Part shown: piece after piece, positions 1 through 9,304 of the stretch
Numbering within the stretch: the stretch's first letter is position 1
How the letters are laid out: every line of letters starts with the position of its first letter
Origin: Desulfomonilaceae bacterium
Lineage (GTDB): Bacteria; Desulfobacterota; Desulfomonilia; Desulfomonilales; Desulfomonilaceae
Direction: 5' to 3'
DNA: 43,820 nt
Assembly (NCBI GenBank): GCA_031082285.1
Contig: JAVHLK010000033.1
Coordinates: forward strand, 1-43,820
Notes under the pieces: generated by a model
What the model was told of the DNA's origin: nothing
Databases searched by the model: none
The model's input: only the letters and a program-made list of their open reading frames with translations
Made by a program: the position numbers and the translations under genes

Positions 1-1
1 G

Positions 2-1081
2 GGCATCATCTACACGTCCGGCACCACCGGTCCACCCAAGGGAGCCATGATCAGCCATTACAATTATCTCAACACCGGCCGGATGTGGGCGACAGATGTT
101 GTGGCCTATCGTGAGGACGACATATTCTTCACCACCCTTCCTCTCTTTCACGCAAACGCTCAGATGTTTACGACCATGGGTTCGTTGCGATCAGGACGTC
201 CATTTGTATTGAGAGAGAGATTTTCTGCGTCAAAGTTCTTCGATGAGATTCGTAGATACCAGGCCACGATCTTCAACTACATCGGCGGAATGCTGACCAT
301 GCTCATGAAGCAACCCGAACGATCGGATGATGCCGACAACCCGGCTCGTGCCACTTTCGGAGGAGCGGCGCCTCGGGAGATATGGACAGACTTCGAGAAG
401 AGATTCAATGTAACTATCATAGAAGGATACGGACTGACTGAAAGCGGAGGCCTCTGCCTGTGTAACCCACCTCATAAGATTCATGTGGGTTCCATTGGGA
501 AACCCACCTCATTCTGCGACGTTGCCATATGGGACAAGAACAACCGGGAAGTCCCGACCGGAAACACGGGTGAAATAGTGGTTAAGCCAAATCACCCCCA
601 TGCAATGTTCCTCGGATACTACAAGCAACCGGACAAGACAGAAGAGGCTTGGGAGGGAGGATGGTTCCACACTGGGGATAGAGGATATCAGGATGAAGAT
701 GGCTATTTCCACTTTGTGGATCGAGTAAAGGATTGCATCCGAAGACGAGGAGAAAACATTTCCTCATTCGAGATCGAGAAAGTAGTAAATTCTCATCCTA
801 AGGTACTGGAATCTGCTGCAGTCGCGGTCCCTTCAGATCTCGGCGAGGATGATGTGAAGGTCTTCGTGGTCCTCCGAAACAATGAGTCGTTGGATCCCGC
901 CGACTTACTGAGTTTCTGCGAAGATAGGATGGCGTATTTCATGGTGCCGAGGTATGTGGAATTCGTGGAAAAACTTCCCAAAACTCCGACAGAGAGAGTG
1001 CAGAAGTTCGAGTTGAGGAAGTTGGGGGTGGCCAATGCCTGGGACCGCGAAAAGGCGGGATACAAGCTCAAGAGAGTATGA
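2..1081 (+). CDS. Acyl-CoA ligase (AMP-forming), 5'-truncated by the window edge
   Basis: This is the C-terminal part of an ANL-superfamily ligase that activates a carboxylic acid with ATP and CoA. Frame 2 is open from the first bases and already reads the P-loop motif YTSGTTGPPKGA, so the ATG at 47 is internal and the true start lies upstream. Further motifs follow in order: EGYGLTESGG (A5), GGWFHTGDRGYQDEDGY (A7/A8 region) and DRVKDCIRRRGENIS. At the C-terminus the usual PKTxxGK(A10) reads PKTPTERVQKFEL, so the Lys that normally contacts the adenylate is Arg here. The motif spelling resembles crotonobetaine/carnitine-type CoA ligases, but the substrate is not known. The next gene starts 142 bp downstream. 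Confidence 0.93.
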   Translation, partial: GIIYTSGTTGPPKGAMISHYNYLNTGRMWATDVVAYREDDIFFTTLPLFHANAQMFTTMGSLRSGRPFVLRERFSASKFFDEIRRYQATIFNYIGGMLTMLMKQPERSDDADNPARATFGGAAPREIWTDFEKRFNVTIIEGYGLTESGGLCLCNPPHKIHVGSIGKPTSFCDVAIWDKNNREVPTGNTGEIVVKPNHPHAMFLGYYKQPDKTEEAWEGGWFHTGDRGYQDEDGYFHFVDRVKDCIRRRGENISSFEIEKVVNSHPKVLESAAVAVPSDLGEDDVKVFVVLRNNESLDPADLLSFCEDRMAYFMVPRYVEFVEKLPKTPTERVQKFELRKLGVANAWDREKAGYKLKRV

Positions 1082-1179
1082 TCTCGACACCATAAGCCTG
1101 TCCCTGAGTTTGCACAAATCTATCCGGGAGGCAGGCCTGTCAGCTCGTGCTCAGGCGATAGGTAGCTTAAAAACACATC

Positions 1180-1192
1180 GGGCATCATGCCC
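1180..1192. promoter_or_regulatory. Odd palindrome GGGCATCATGCCC upstream of livG (possible operator)
   Basis: A 13-bp palindrome with two 6-bp arms around a single central C lies in the 142-bp gap before the first transporter cassette. Its loop is too small for an RNA hairpin, so a protein-binding site is more likely if it is functional. No clear sigma-70 or sigma-54 promoter is visible in the same gap. This is a weak call. Confidence 0.2.
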
Positions 1193-1223
1193 TTTCGGAA
1201 GGACCGTCACGTATCTATCTTGA

Positions 1224-2054
1224 ATGGGGTTTCAGAAAGTCATGGAAGCATTGTCAAACCAGAAGGTAACGCCCAGGTTGGCCTCTTTATCCGGCGTCTC
1301 CCTATCCTTTCATGGAGTGAAGGTTCTGACAAACGTCTCCGTGGATATACTTCAGGGTGAGCTTCTGGCACTGATAGGTCCAAACGGTGCTGGAAAAACA
1401 TCCGTAGTGAATTGTATGTCAGGTTTTTATCGGCCCGGTTCAGGGCAGATCCTCTTTGAGGGCAAAGACATTACGCCACTTCGACCTTATCATCGATTTA
1501 AGCTGGGTATATCTCGTACTTTTCAGAACATCGAGCTGTATGAAGGCCTATCAGTCCTGGAAAATCTGATGTCGGCTCGCCACAACATGATGAGTTACGG
1601 CGTCCTTGCTGCCGGACTTTACCTGGGGAAAGCCCGCAAGCAAGAGATTGAACACAGGGAAATAGTAGAGGACATCATTGATCTTTTGGAACTAGAGGCA
1701 ATACGAAAGAGCAAAGTGGGAAGCCTTGCGTACGGACTTCGTAAGAGGGTTGACCTTGGAAGAGCCCTGGCCGGTCAACCCAAGCTGTTGTTATTGGATG
1801 AACCTATGGCCGGGATGAACACCGAGGAGAAAGAAGACATGGCTCGGTTCATTCTTGACGTCAGAGAGCTCTGGAAGACCACGATGGTCATAATCGAACA
1901 CGACATGGGCGTCGTAATGGACATTTCCGAACGTGTGGTGATGCTGGATTTCGGTGTCAAAGTTGTGGAGGGATCTCCGGACGAGGTGAAAAACAACCCG
2001 AAAGTAATCGCGGCCTACCTGGGTATTGAGAAGCAGGAGGAAAGCTCGAAATGA
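1224..2054 (+). CDS. livG: Branched-chain-type ABC transporter ATP-binding protein LivG (cassette A)
   Basis: This is the first of two cytoplasmic ATPases that drive a Liv/HAAT-family importer. Walker A GPNGAGKTS lies at about residues 52-59 and Walker B LLLLDEPMAGM at about 187-197. The signature region reads LAYGLRKRVDLGRAL instead of the usual LivG YGQQRR, and the cassette B LivG shares this variant. An internal ATG at 1242 would remove six residues; neither start has a strong Shine-Dalgarno, so the start is uncertain. The stop overlaps the ATG of the following acyl-CoA synthetase (ATGA at 2051), a sign of translational coupling. The substrate is more likely a carboxylic acid than an amino acid, judging from the operon. 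Confidence 0.93.
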   Translation: MGFQKVMEALSNQKVTPRLASLSGVSLSFHGVKVLTNVSVDILQGELLALIGPNGAGKTSVVNCMSGFYRPGSGQILFEGKDITPLRPYHRFKLGISRTFQNIELYEGLSVLENLMSARHNMMSYGVLAAGLYLGKARKQEIEHREIVEDIIDLLELEAIRKSKVGSLAYGLRKRVDLGRALAGQPKLLLLDEPMAGMNTEEKEDMARFILDVRELWKTTMVIIEHDMGVVMDISERVVMLDFGVKVVEGSPDEVKNNPKVIAAYLGIEKQEESSK

Positions 2055-3976
2055 CGTTGGAGATCCTGGGTACCAATAAGAATACGCTACCGAAGCTACT
2101 CTTGCGCCATACCGAGAGATTCCAGGATCGAAGAGTAGCATTGCGTGAAAAGGACCGCGGCATTTGGAACACGTACACCTGGTCCGATTACTATTCCATC
2201 GTGGAATCGCTGGCTGCAGCTTTCGTCGTTATGGGGCTGAAGAAGGATGAGAAGGTCGCGATCATCGGCGAGAACAAACCCCACGTGTACTGGTTCGAGT
2301 TGGGGGCCCAAATTTGCAGGGCACCGGTCGTTGGGGTATTCTCAGACTGTTCCGCAGAGGAAATCAAGTACTTCCTGACCCATTCGGATTGCCGCTTCGT
2401 GGTGTGTCAAGACCAGGAACAGGTCGATAAGCTTTTGGAGATCAAAGATGAGGTTCCCCAAATAAGGAAGGTCATCTACTGGGAAGAGAGGGGCCTTTGG
2501 AGCTACAGGGACCCCTGGCTCCTGAACATGGAAGAGATGATGAAAGAAGGCCGAGAGCATGTCCGGGAACATCCCGGCGTCATTCGAGCCATGATCGAAG
2601 AGACCCGCGGGGATGACGTAGCGGCGTTCTTCTATAGTTCGGGCACAACCGGCAAGCCCAAGGCGGCGGTGCAAACGCACTTCAACATAATCGCCATGGC
2701 CCACCTTATGGACCAACGATACTTCGTTAGTGACACGGACGACGCGGTTTCGTTCCTTCCCATAGCGTGGATAGGCGAACAACTGTTTAACGTCTCTTAT
2801 TCCCTTTACAAAGGGTTTACGGTCAATTTCCCTGAAAGCCAAGAGACGATCCAGGCGAACATACGCGAGGTCGGACCGCAGGTTCTGATGCTGAGTCCGA
2901 GGCTTTGGGAAGAGCATATACGGACAATACGAGTAAAGATGGCCAACGCGTCCTGGTTGAATAGGACTCTGTTCAATCTGGCCCTCAAAGTGGGGCTCCG
3001 TGCAGGTGACGCGAAAATGAAGGGGCGGACCGTGAGCCCTCCCTGGTACGTGCTGAGCATTCTGGCCGAAGCGCTGGTCTTCAGGCCTCTCAGAGATCGC
3101 CTGGGGTTGCGGAGAATCCGCGTCGCACGGACTGCGGGCACTGCCGTCAGCCCTGATGTCATTCGGTACTTTCATGCGATCGGAGTTCCCCTGGTGCAAT
3201 TGTACGGTAGCTCCGAGTGTGGCGTGGCGACCATGCATCCCAAGAATCAAGTCAAGGCCGAGACCTGTGGAGTGCCCCTGGACGGGTATAACATCAGGAT
3301 TTCCGATGAAGGAGAAGTGCTGGTAAAGAGTCCCTGCCTATTCAAGGAATATTTCAAGGAGCCCAAGAAGACTGCCAAAGCCATCAAAAACGGCTGGTTT
3401 CACACGGGAGACTTCGGCCACGTAGACGATGAGGGCCACCTGATTGTGATGGACAGAATGGACGATCTCCAGCGCATACGGGGAGACAAGCTCTTTTCGC
3501 CACAATTCGCCGAGACGCGACTTCGCTTCTCACCATACATCAAAGATGCTCTTGTCGTGGGGCATGAGGACTACGATTACTCGGCGGCGATAATCAACAT
3601 TGACTACGACAACGTCGCGCACTGGGCTGAAAAGAATCGTGTGGTGTTCACCACATTCCTGGATCTGAGTCAGAAGAATGAAGTTGTTCGGCTCGTCAGA
3701 TCTGAAATAGAGGCCATAAACGGGTTCCTTCCGGAATGGGCTCGGATCGAAAGGTTTATCAACCTCCACAAGGAGTTCGATGCGGACGAGGAGGAACTGA
3801 CGCGCACCCGCAAGGTCCGACGAGACTTCATGGAGAAGAAGTACCACCAGTTGATTGATGCCTTGTACAGCGAGCATAAACGGATAGACGTCACGGCGAC
3901 CGTCACGTACAGGGATGGCACAACGGCGGAACTCAAGAGTTCCGTCACCATAAACTCCGTTACTTCAGAGAGTTAG
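2051..3976 (+). CDS. Long-chain-type acyl-CoA synthetase encoded inside transporter cassette A
   Basis: This 641-residue ANL ligase lies between livG and livH and overlaps livG by 4 bp. The P-loop YSSGTTGKPKAA is at about residues 194-205, LYGSSECG at about 385, WFHTGDFGHVDDEGH at about 450, and the C-terminal catalytic region ends TRTRKVRR. The layout matches the long-chain (bubblegum/FadD15-like) branch. It probably converts the imported acid to its acyl-CoA as it enters, giving trapping or vectorial acylation. Cassette B has a collinear paralogue at 25467. The acid itself cannot be named. The start is supported by the ATGA overlap and by collinearity with the paralogue (TLPKLL near both N-termini). 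Confidence 0.93.
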   Translation: MTLEILGTNKNTLPKLLLRHTERFQDRRVALREKDRGIWNTYTWSDYYSIVESLAAAFVVMGLKKDEKVAIIGENKPHVYWFELGAQICRAPVVGVFSDCSAEEIKYFLTHSDCRFVVCQDQEQVDKLLEIKDEVPQIRKVIYWEERGLWSYRDPWLLNMEEMMKEGREHVREHPGVIRAMIEETRGDDVAAFFYSSGTTGKPKAAVQTHFNIIAMAHLMDQRYFVSDTDDAVSFLPIAWIGEQLFNVSYSLYKGFTVNFPESQETIQANIREVGPQVLMLSPRLWEEHIRTIRVKMANASWLNRTLFNLALKVGLRAGDAKMKGRTVSPPWYVLSILAEALVFRPLRDRLGLRRIRVARTAGTAVSPDVIRYFHAIGVPLVQLYGSSECGVATMHPKNQVKAETCGVPLDGYNIRISDEGEVLVKSPCLFKEYFKEPKKTAKAIKNGWFHTGDFGHVDDEGHLIVMDRMDDLQRIRGDKLFSPQFAETRLRFSPYIKDALVVGHEDYDYSAAIINIDYDNVAHWAEKNRVVFTTFLDLSQKNEVVRLVRSEIEAINGFLPEWARIERFINLHKEFDADEEELTRTRKVRRDFMEKKYHQLIDALYSEHKRIDVTATVTYRDGTTAELKSSVTINSVTSES

Positions 3977-3983
3977 GTGTCCC

Positions 3984-4859
3984 ATGCTTTTTCTTCAATA
4001 CTTGGTGGCCGGTGTCCTGACAGGAGGTCTCTACGGTCTCATAGGACTGGGAATCGTCATCATTTACAAGTCTACAAAGGTATTCAACTTCGCGGTCGGA
4101 GCTTTGATGACCTTCTGCGCATTGGTCTGTGTCGCTCTGGTAACCAACGTCGGGTTGCCTTTCTGGTTGGCCTTGCCTATAAGCCTGGCATTTGCCGCAT
4201 TTCTCGGTTTGCTCACGGAACGCGTAGGATTGCGTCCGCTCCTCGCTCAACCAATTCTGACTCTGATCATGGCGACACTGGCCATTGAAAGCATCCTCTA
4301 CGGCACCATGCTCCTTTTCTGGGAGGGATACACGATTAGTTTCCCCCAAGGAGTACTACCCGGACAGACGATTTTCCTGGGACCGATATTCATACCCCAT
4401 GAGTTCCTCTATGCGTTCATTGTGGCGACGGCATGTTTTGTGCTTGTCGGAGTGTTCTTCTTCAAGACCCAGATGGGTCTCAGGATGCGGGTGACCGCGG
4501 AGAGCCACGTAGTGGCCATGGCGCTCGGAATCAACATTACACGGATCTTTGCTATGAGTTGGATGTTAGCGACTGTCGTGGGTGCTTTGGCCGGCATCTT
4601 CATCGGGAATCGGTTGGGACTGCAAGTAGCGATTACTCCTTCACTCGCATTCAAAGCATTGCCGGCAATAATCTTTGGAGGCCTGGATTCTCTGGCCGGC
4701 GCCATTATCGGAGGTTTAACCGTCGGAATTCTTGAGAAGATGGCTGCAGGATACATCGACCCGAAAGTGGCGGAGATTACCCCGTACATCATCCTGTTGT
4801 TGGTGCTGTTGATACGGCCTCAAGGGCTCTTCGGCGAAGAGAGAATTGAGAGGATCTGA
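3984..4859 (+). CDS. livH: Branched-chain-type ABC transporter permease LivH (cassette A)
   Basis: This 291-residue polytopic inner-membrane permease has long hydrophobic segments throughout and the LivH-type N-terminus (GVLTGGLYGLIGLGIVIIYK). The permease signature region GALAGIFIGNRLGLQ and the C-terminal motif IRPQGLFGEERIERI are present. It pairs with LivM to form the transmembrane pore. It begins 7 bp after the synthetase stop, and the downstream livM start abuts its stop. The cassette B LivH is the same length within two residues and ends in nearly the same motif (GLFGLKRIERI). Confidence 0.93.
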   Translation: MLFLQYLVAGVLTGGLYGLIGLGIVIIYKSTKVFNFAVGALMTFCALVCVALVTNVGLPFWLALPISLAFAAFLGLLTERVGLRPLLAQPILTLIMATLAIESILYGTMLLFWEGYTISFPQGVLPGQTIFLGPIFIPHEFLYAFIVATACFVLVGVFFFKTQMGLRMRVTAESHVVAMALGINITRIFAMSWMLATVVGALAGIFIGNRLGLQVAITPSLAFKALPAIIFGGLDSLAGAIIGGLTVGILEKMAAGYIDPKVAEITPYIILLLVLLIRPQGLFGEERIERI

Positions 4860-4860
4860 A

Positions 4861-5919
4861 ATGTGGCGACCTTGCGGAGTAATCGATGAAACGTATGAGC
4901 AGGACCTTGCAATTGTGCGCACTTTCCCCCAATGGACACTTACCGTGGCTGCCTTGGGCGCTCTCGCTCTCCTTCCCGCCTATGTATCGGGTGTTACGCT
5001 CAACACGGTTAACCATATTGCCATCACCATCGTCGCGCTCCACGGAGTAAACATACTTACCGGACTGACCGGCCAAATCACCCTGGGCCAGGCGGCATTC
5101 ATGGCCATAGGCGCCTACAGTATGGAAATGATGGTCCGTTACTGGGGCTTGAGCTTCTGGATCGCCACACCGATAGCAATGCTGATCACAGGCGTAGCGG
5201 GTGTCATTATCGGTTTACCGTCATTACGAATCAAAGGCTTCTATCTGGCAATGGCCACCCTCGCGGCGCAGTTCATCGTGCCCTGGATAATCGTGAACGT
5301 CAGACCCGATCTGACAGGAGGCACCGACGGTTTAACCGTTTCTCCACCATCTATTGGCGGACTCCAGCTGACAAGTCAGGAGAGCATTTTCTATCTCTGC
5401 GCTACAGTGGCCGTGTTCAGCACCGTGTTCGCGAGGAACATTGCACGTAGCAGGTACGGGCGCGCGTTTATCGCCATACGAGACAATGACATTGCTGCTG
5501 AAATAATGGGCATTGCAGTAGTGCGGTACAAGTTGCTCTCTTTCTTCTTGTGTTCGCTCTACGCAGGATTGGCCGGCTGTCTCTATGCTATCTGGATGCG
5601 TGGAATAAGCGTTGAACACTTTACCCTTCATGAATCCATCTGGTACCTGGGAATGCTCATTGTGGGCGGCATGGGCAGCGTAGTGGGGGTCATCCTGGGA
5701 GCGATCATGATCCGTAGTCTGACGATCTTAGTGACTTATATCGGTCCCTGGATAGCCGTCTTTCTACCGCCGGGCACCGGGACCGTACTCGAACTGGGAC
5801 TGGGTCCAATAGTATTCGGGGTGGTCGTCCTGGCGTTTCTCATATACGAGCCCCATGGTCTGGCTCGAATCTGGGAGAGATTCAAGGCTTTCTACAGACT
5901 TTGGCCATATTCCTACTAA
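4861..5919 (+). CDS. livM: Branched-chain-type ABC transporter permease LivM (cassette A)
   Basis: This is the second permease of the importer. I choose the ATG at 4861 rather than the in-frame ATG at 4846. The protein then begins MWRPCG and has 352 residues, exactly like its cassette B paralogue (MWRPCG, 352 residues). Typical LivM features are visible: LTGQITLGQAAFM, the conserved GLPSLRIKGFYLAMATLAAQF, and RPDLTGGTDGL. The charged N-terminal leader before the first membrane segment (WRPCG..DETYEQD) is shared by both paralogues and may be a subfamily mark. The stop is followed 26 bp later by the binding-protein gene. Confidence 0.93.
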   Translation: MWRPCGVIDETYEQDLAIVRTFPQWTLTVAALGALALLPAYVSGVTLNTVNHIAITIVALHGVNILTGLTGQITLGQAAFMAIGAYSMEMMVRYWGLSFWIATPIAMLITGVAGVIIGLPSLRIKGFYLAMATLAAQFIVPWIIVNVRPDLTGGTDGLTVSPPSIGGLQLTSQESIFYLCATVAVFSTVFARNIARSRYGRAFIAIRDNDIAAEIMGIAVVRYKLLSFFLCSLYAGLAGCLYAIWMRGISVEHFTLHESIWYLGMLIVGGMGSVVGVILGAIMIRSLTILVTYIGPWIAVFLPPGTGTVLELGLGPIVFGVVVLAFLIYEPHGLARIWERFKAFYRLWPYSY

Positions 5920-5945
5920 CCATTTGAAGCCTAGGAGGTCAAAAG

Positions 5946-7154
5946 ATGAAAAGACTATCGCTTAGCCTGGTGCTTATGTTGCTCATTGCCTTCTTCTGTA
6001 TGCAGGCATCCTGCTTCGCCGAGAAACCCGAATCCATATCCATCGGAGTGATGGGTGATTTTAGTGGACCATACGCGCCAGTGGTTGGGCCTACACGCCC
6101 AGGGACTCTTGATGCATGGCAGTACTTGAACAAGGAGGCAGGGGGCATCCAAGGAATCAAACTCGAACCCATTCTCAAAGACATGGGTGGCAAAGTCGAT
6201 GTCGGGCAGTCCCAGTACAACGAGCTCGTCAGTATGAAGCCGAAGCCCATTTTCATAGACATGTATATCACGCCTCTGGCTGCAGCCCTGCGAAATCGGT
6301 TCGTAGAGGACAATGTTGTGTCACTGGTGCCGGGCGCTGGGGAAAGCCTCTATCCCGTAGGCAACAGTTATGCCTATTACGCCTTATACCCCGAGCAAAT
6401 CGGGGTAGTCCTCAAGTGGATCAAAGACAATTGGAAAAAGAAGGAGAACCCCAAATTCGGCATCATCACCTGGGACACCGGTTACGGCCGCGCAATAGTC
6501 ACCGAGGAATTCTATAACTGGGCAGAGAAAATCGGCGTGGATATTGTCGACACGCAACTCTTCGGAATAAGGGACGTGGACTTAACGCCCCAGCTGATGA
6601 AACTGAGAGCCAAGAATCCGGACTACCTGATCACCAACTCAACCGCATCCGGACCCCTGGCCATCAAGAAGGGATTGAAAGAAATGGGCTGGGATATCAA
6701 GCTCATAAACACGTCTGGTGGTGACTGGGGAACCGCCGCGCTTGATCCTTCCCTGTTCGAGGGTGACCTTGTCGCTCTCCATGTGAAGAGCTTCGACGAG
6801 GTTGACGATCCGTCCATCAAGACAGTCATGACGTATTTCACGGCCAATAATCGGACGGAAAAGGACAAGAGCCTATTCTATCTGGTCGGATGGCAGGTGG
6901 CATTGTTGGAGCACAAGATCCTTAATCAGGTAGTGAAGGACCACGGGTGGAAAGGACTCAACGCAGAGAACGTCATGAAGGAGCTCAACAACCTTAAGGA
7001 CTTTGCTCCTCTGGAAGGAATCACGAAGATGTCCTACTCGGAGAAGAGGCGTTCACCCACTGTGGCTCGCGTGTACAAAATCACAAAAGGGAAGTTCTTA
7101 CCTGTAACTGATTTTGTGGAGACCCCCGACCTGAGGCCCGCGAAGTTCAAATAA
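5946..7154 (+). CDS. Periplasmic substrate-binding protein of transporter cassette A (Peripla_BP_6 type)
   Basis: This 402-residue exported receptor delivers the substrate to LivHM. A Shine-Dalgarno AGGAGG lies just before the ATG. The N-terminus is a type I signal peptide (KR, about 16 hydrophobic residues, likely cut after CFA before EKPES). The mature protein opens with SIGVMGDFSGPYAPVVGP, typical of Leu/Ile/Val-binding folds, and contains ITWDTGYGRA and FGIRDVDLTPQLMKLR. Ligand-binding spots known from LivJ-type receptors are not conserved clearly enough to call an amino-acid ligand. With an acyl-CoA synthetase in the same cassette, an organic acid ligand is the better inference. A stable hairpin follows before livF. 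Confidence 0.92.
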   Translation: MKRLSLSLVLMLLIAFFCMQASCFAEKPESISIGVMGDFSGPYAPVVGPTRPGTLDAWQYLNKEAGGIQGIKLEPILKDMGGKVDVGQSQYNELVSMKPKPIFIDMYITPLAAALRNRFVEDNVVSLVPGAGESLYPVGNSYAYYALYPEQIGVVLKWIKDNWKKKENPKFGIITWDTGYGRAIVTEEFYNWAEKIGVDIVDTQLFGIRDVDLTPQLMKLRAKNPDYLITNSTASGPLAIKKGLKEMGWDIKLINTSGGDWGTAALDPSLFEGDLVALHVKSFDEVDDPSIKTVMTYFTANNRTEKDKSLFYLVGWQVALLEHKILNQVVKDHGWKGLNAENVMKELNNLKDFAPLEGITKMSYSEKRRSPTVARVYKITKGKFLPVTDFVETPDLRPAKFK

Positions 7155-7170
7155 CTTTTGCAGGCCGGCG

Positions 7171-7196
7171 TGGAGCGCCCAGCCTATGGCGCTCCA
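7171..7196 (+). other. Intercistronic hairpin between binding-protein gene and livF (cassette A)
   Basis: TGGAGCGCC and GGCGCTCCA form a perfect 9-bp stem around an 8-nt loop, 16 bp after the binding-protein stop. No T-run follows, so a simple rho-independent terminator is unlikely. Cassette B carries a different but even stronger hairpin at the same place. The likely role is 3' protection of the abundant binding-protein mRNA, or partial attenuation of livF. Confidence 0.6.
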
Positions 7197-7253
7197 TCCG
7201 TAACGAATGTGTGACCGATACTATAGGTCGGTAATTCCACGGAGGCCTTTTAC

Positions 7254-8039
7254 ATGCTCGTCGTGCAGCAAATCGAAGTCTTTTTCCAGCACGTGATCCA
7301 GGTTCTGAAGGGAGTTTCCCTCACCGTACCACCCGGGCAAATCGTCTGCGTGTTGGGAGCCAACGGAGCAGGCAAGTCTACGACTCTCAAGGCCATTTCC
7401 GGACTGCTGGCAGCCGAGGACGGCAGAGTTACGGACGGGCTCATCGAATTCGACGGGAAACGCATTGATAACCGGTTAGCCCACGACGTTGCCGGGATGG
7501 GAATTACTCAGGTTTTCGAAGGTAGACGAGTATTGGAGCACTTGACTGTGGACGAGAACTTACGAGCGGGCAATCTAGGCGGTACTCGTGGCATGCAGTC
7601 TAAACTGGAGCAGGTCTATTCGATTTTTCCGCACCTAAAATCGCTTCGAAAGAAGGCTGCGGGATGGCTGTCGGGCGGGGAGCAGCAGATGCTGGTAATC
7701 GGCCGGGCAATCATGGCCGATCCGAGGCTGTTACTGCTCGACGAGCCATCACTGGGCTTGGCTCCGCTCCTTGTTAAGGAAATCTTTGCCACGATCGAGA
7801 GGATAAACCGCGAATTCTCCACGGCGATTCTCCTCGTTGAACAAAACGCAGCCCGTGCCCTGGAAATAGCATCCTATGCCTATGTCATGGAAAACGGTCG
7901 TATCGTCATGGACGGGGAAGCTCAAGTGGTGAAAGAGAACCCCGACATAAAGGAATTCTACTTGGGGTTGGGTGAGTTCGGAACCCGCAAGAGTTACAAA
8001 GACGTCAAGCATTACAAGAGGAGAAAAAGGTGGCTCTAG
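7254..8039 (+). CDS. livF: Branched-chain-type ABC transporter ATP-binding protein LivF (cassette A)
   Basis: This is the second ATPase of the importer. Walker A GANGAGKST is at about residues 34-42, the signature LSGGEQQM at about 140-147, and Walker B LLLLDEPSLGLAP at about 157-169. GGAGG lies 8 nt before the ATG. At 261 residues it is longer than common LivF proteins (about 235). The extra part is a basic C-terminal tail ending GTRKSYKDVKHYKRRKRWL, nearly identical in the cassette B LivF. The tail may bind the synthetase, the membrane or RNA; nothing in the sequence decides this. It is followed by a 116-bp gap before the acyl-CoA dehydrogenase. Confidence 0.93.
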   Translation: MLVVQQIEVFFQHVIQVLKGVSLTVPPGQIVCVLGANGAGKSTTLKAISGLLAAEDGRVTDGLIEFDGKRIDNRLAHDVAGMGITQVFEGRRVLEHLTVDENLRAGNLGGTRGMQSKLEQVYSIFPHLKSLRKKAAGWLSGGEQQMLVIGRAIMADPRLLLLDEPSLGLAPLLVKEIFATIERINREFSTAILLVEQNAARALEIASYAYVMENGRIVMDGEAQVVKENPDIKEFYLGLGEFGTRKSYKDVKHYKRRKRWL

Positions 8040-8155
8040 CGTGACATTGACTGCCGAACGGATCACGCGGCTGACCGAGATTCTTATATCTTTCAGCTAG
8101 TACCTACCTGGGCTTGCTGACCACGTTTCACAATCAGTGAGTTGGAAGGAACGCC

Positions 8156-9289
8156 ATGGAGATATCTTCAGAACACATTATGATTCAGGATACCGTAAGG
8201 AAATTCATCGAAAAGGAGATAATTCCCAGAGCGGAGATGATGGATCGGGAGAGCTACTTTCCGGATGATTTCTTCCCGAAAGCAGGCGAGCTGGGTCTTC
8301 TCGGAGTGACTATCCCGGAAGAATACGGTGGTACGGGACTCGATCCGTTCAGTCAGGTTTTGATCATGGAAGAGATCGGTAAGGGAAGCGTAGGTCTAGG
8401 CATATCCTATGCCGCTCATGCCAACCTATGCATGCACAACCTCTATCACCATGGGAGTGAATATCTCCGAAACAAATATTTGCCGGATCTGTGCGCAGGC
8501 ACCCAGATCGGAGCCTTAGCCCTAACCGAGCCCGGAGCTGGTTCCGACGCACTGGGTATCACGACCACCGCCAAACGTGACGGCGACGTCTATCGGCTCA
8601 ACGGGACGAAGATGTTTATCACCAACGCACCGATCGCCGATGTAATGCTTGTCTATGCAAAAACCGACAAATCAATGGGCGGTCGCGGTCTGAGTGCTTT
8701 CATTGTTGAGAAGGAATTCGAAGGATACTCGGTTTCCCGTGAGTTGGAGAAGATGGGATGTAAGTGCTCTCCAACCGGCGAGGTGGTTTTTGACGACTGC
8801 ATCGTTCCCGCGGAGAACATTCTGCGCAAAGAGAACGAAGGTCTCGCCGTCATGATGTCTGGTTTGGATATCGAGCGACTTGTTGTAGCGGCGAACTGCC
8901 TTGGATGTGCAGAGGCTGCATTCGCGGAATCGGTGAAATACTCGAAGCAGCGCGAACAGTTCGGCAAACCCATCTGTGAATTCCAGCTCATCAAGGCCAA
9001 GTTGGCCGACATGTACACCGGCATCGAAGCGGCAAGACTCATGATCTATGACCTTGCTATGAGAACGCTCAAGGAGCCGCGACTACGCAAGGAATCTGCG
9101 GCTGCCATCCTATTTACGGCTGAAATGGCGACAAAAGTCTGTCTGGAAGCCGTACAGATCCACGGCGGATACGGCTATATGTTGGAGTTCCCAGTCAACC
9201 GGTACCTCAGAGATATCAAGCTACTGGAGATCGGTGCAGGGACTTCCGAGATCCGGCGACTTCTCATAGCTGACGAAATTCTGCGATGA
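8156..9289 (+). CDS. Acyl-CoA dehydrogenase (first of three)
   Basis: This 377-residue FAD enzyme of the short/medium-chain ACAD family introduces the alpha-beta double bond in an acyl-CoA, passing electrons to ETF. The family signatures ALTEPGAGSDA and GTKMFITNAP are present. The C-terminal motif GGYGYMLEFPVNRYLRD includes the catalytic base (Glu at about 344), and the protein ends in the usual IGAGTSEIRR. The Shine-Dalgarno GGAAGGA is at 8144-8150. The MaoC gene begins 15 bp after its stop, with its own AAGGAGG, so dehydrogenation and hydration genes are coupled. It is clearly related to the dehydrogenases at 31673 and 32844. Confidence 0.95.
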   Translation: MEISSEHIMIQDTVRKFIEKEIIPRAEMMDRESYFPDDFFPKAGELGLLGVTIPEEYGGTGLDPFSQVLIMEEIGKGSVGLGISYAAHANLCMHNLYHHGSEYLRNKYLPDLCAGTQIGALALTEPGAGSDALGITTTAKRDGDVYRLNGTKMFITNAPIADVMLVYAKTDKSMGGRGLSAFIVEKEFEGYSVSRELEKMGCKCSPTGEVVFDDCIVPAENILRKENEGLAVMMSGLDIERLVVAANCLGCAEAAFAESVKYSKQREQFGKPICEFQLIKAKLADMYTGIEAARLMIYDLAMRTLKEPRLRKESAAAILFTAEMATKVCLEAVQIHGGYGYMLEFPVNRYLRDIKLLEIGAGTSEIRRLLIADEILR

Positions 9290-9304
9290 AAGGAGGCCTC
9301 GACC

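Noticed and set aside
2342-3250. 302-codon minus-strand open frame
   Set aside because: It lies entirely opposite the cassette A acyl-CoA synthetase, with no domain pattern and no ribosome site.
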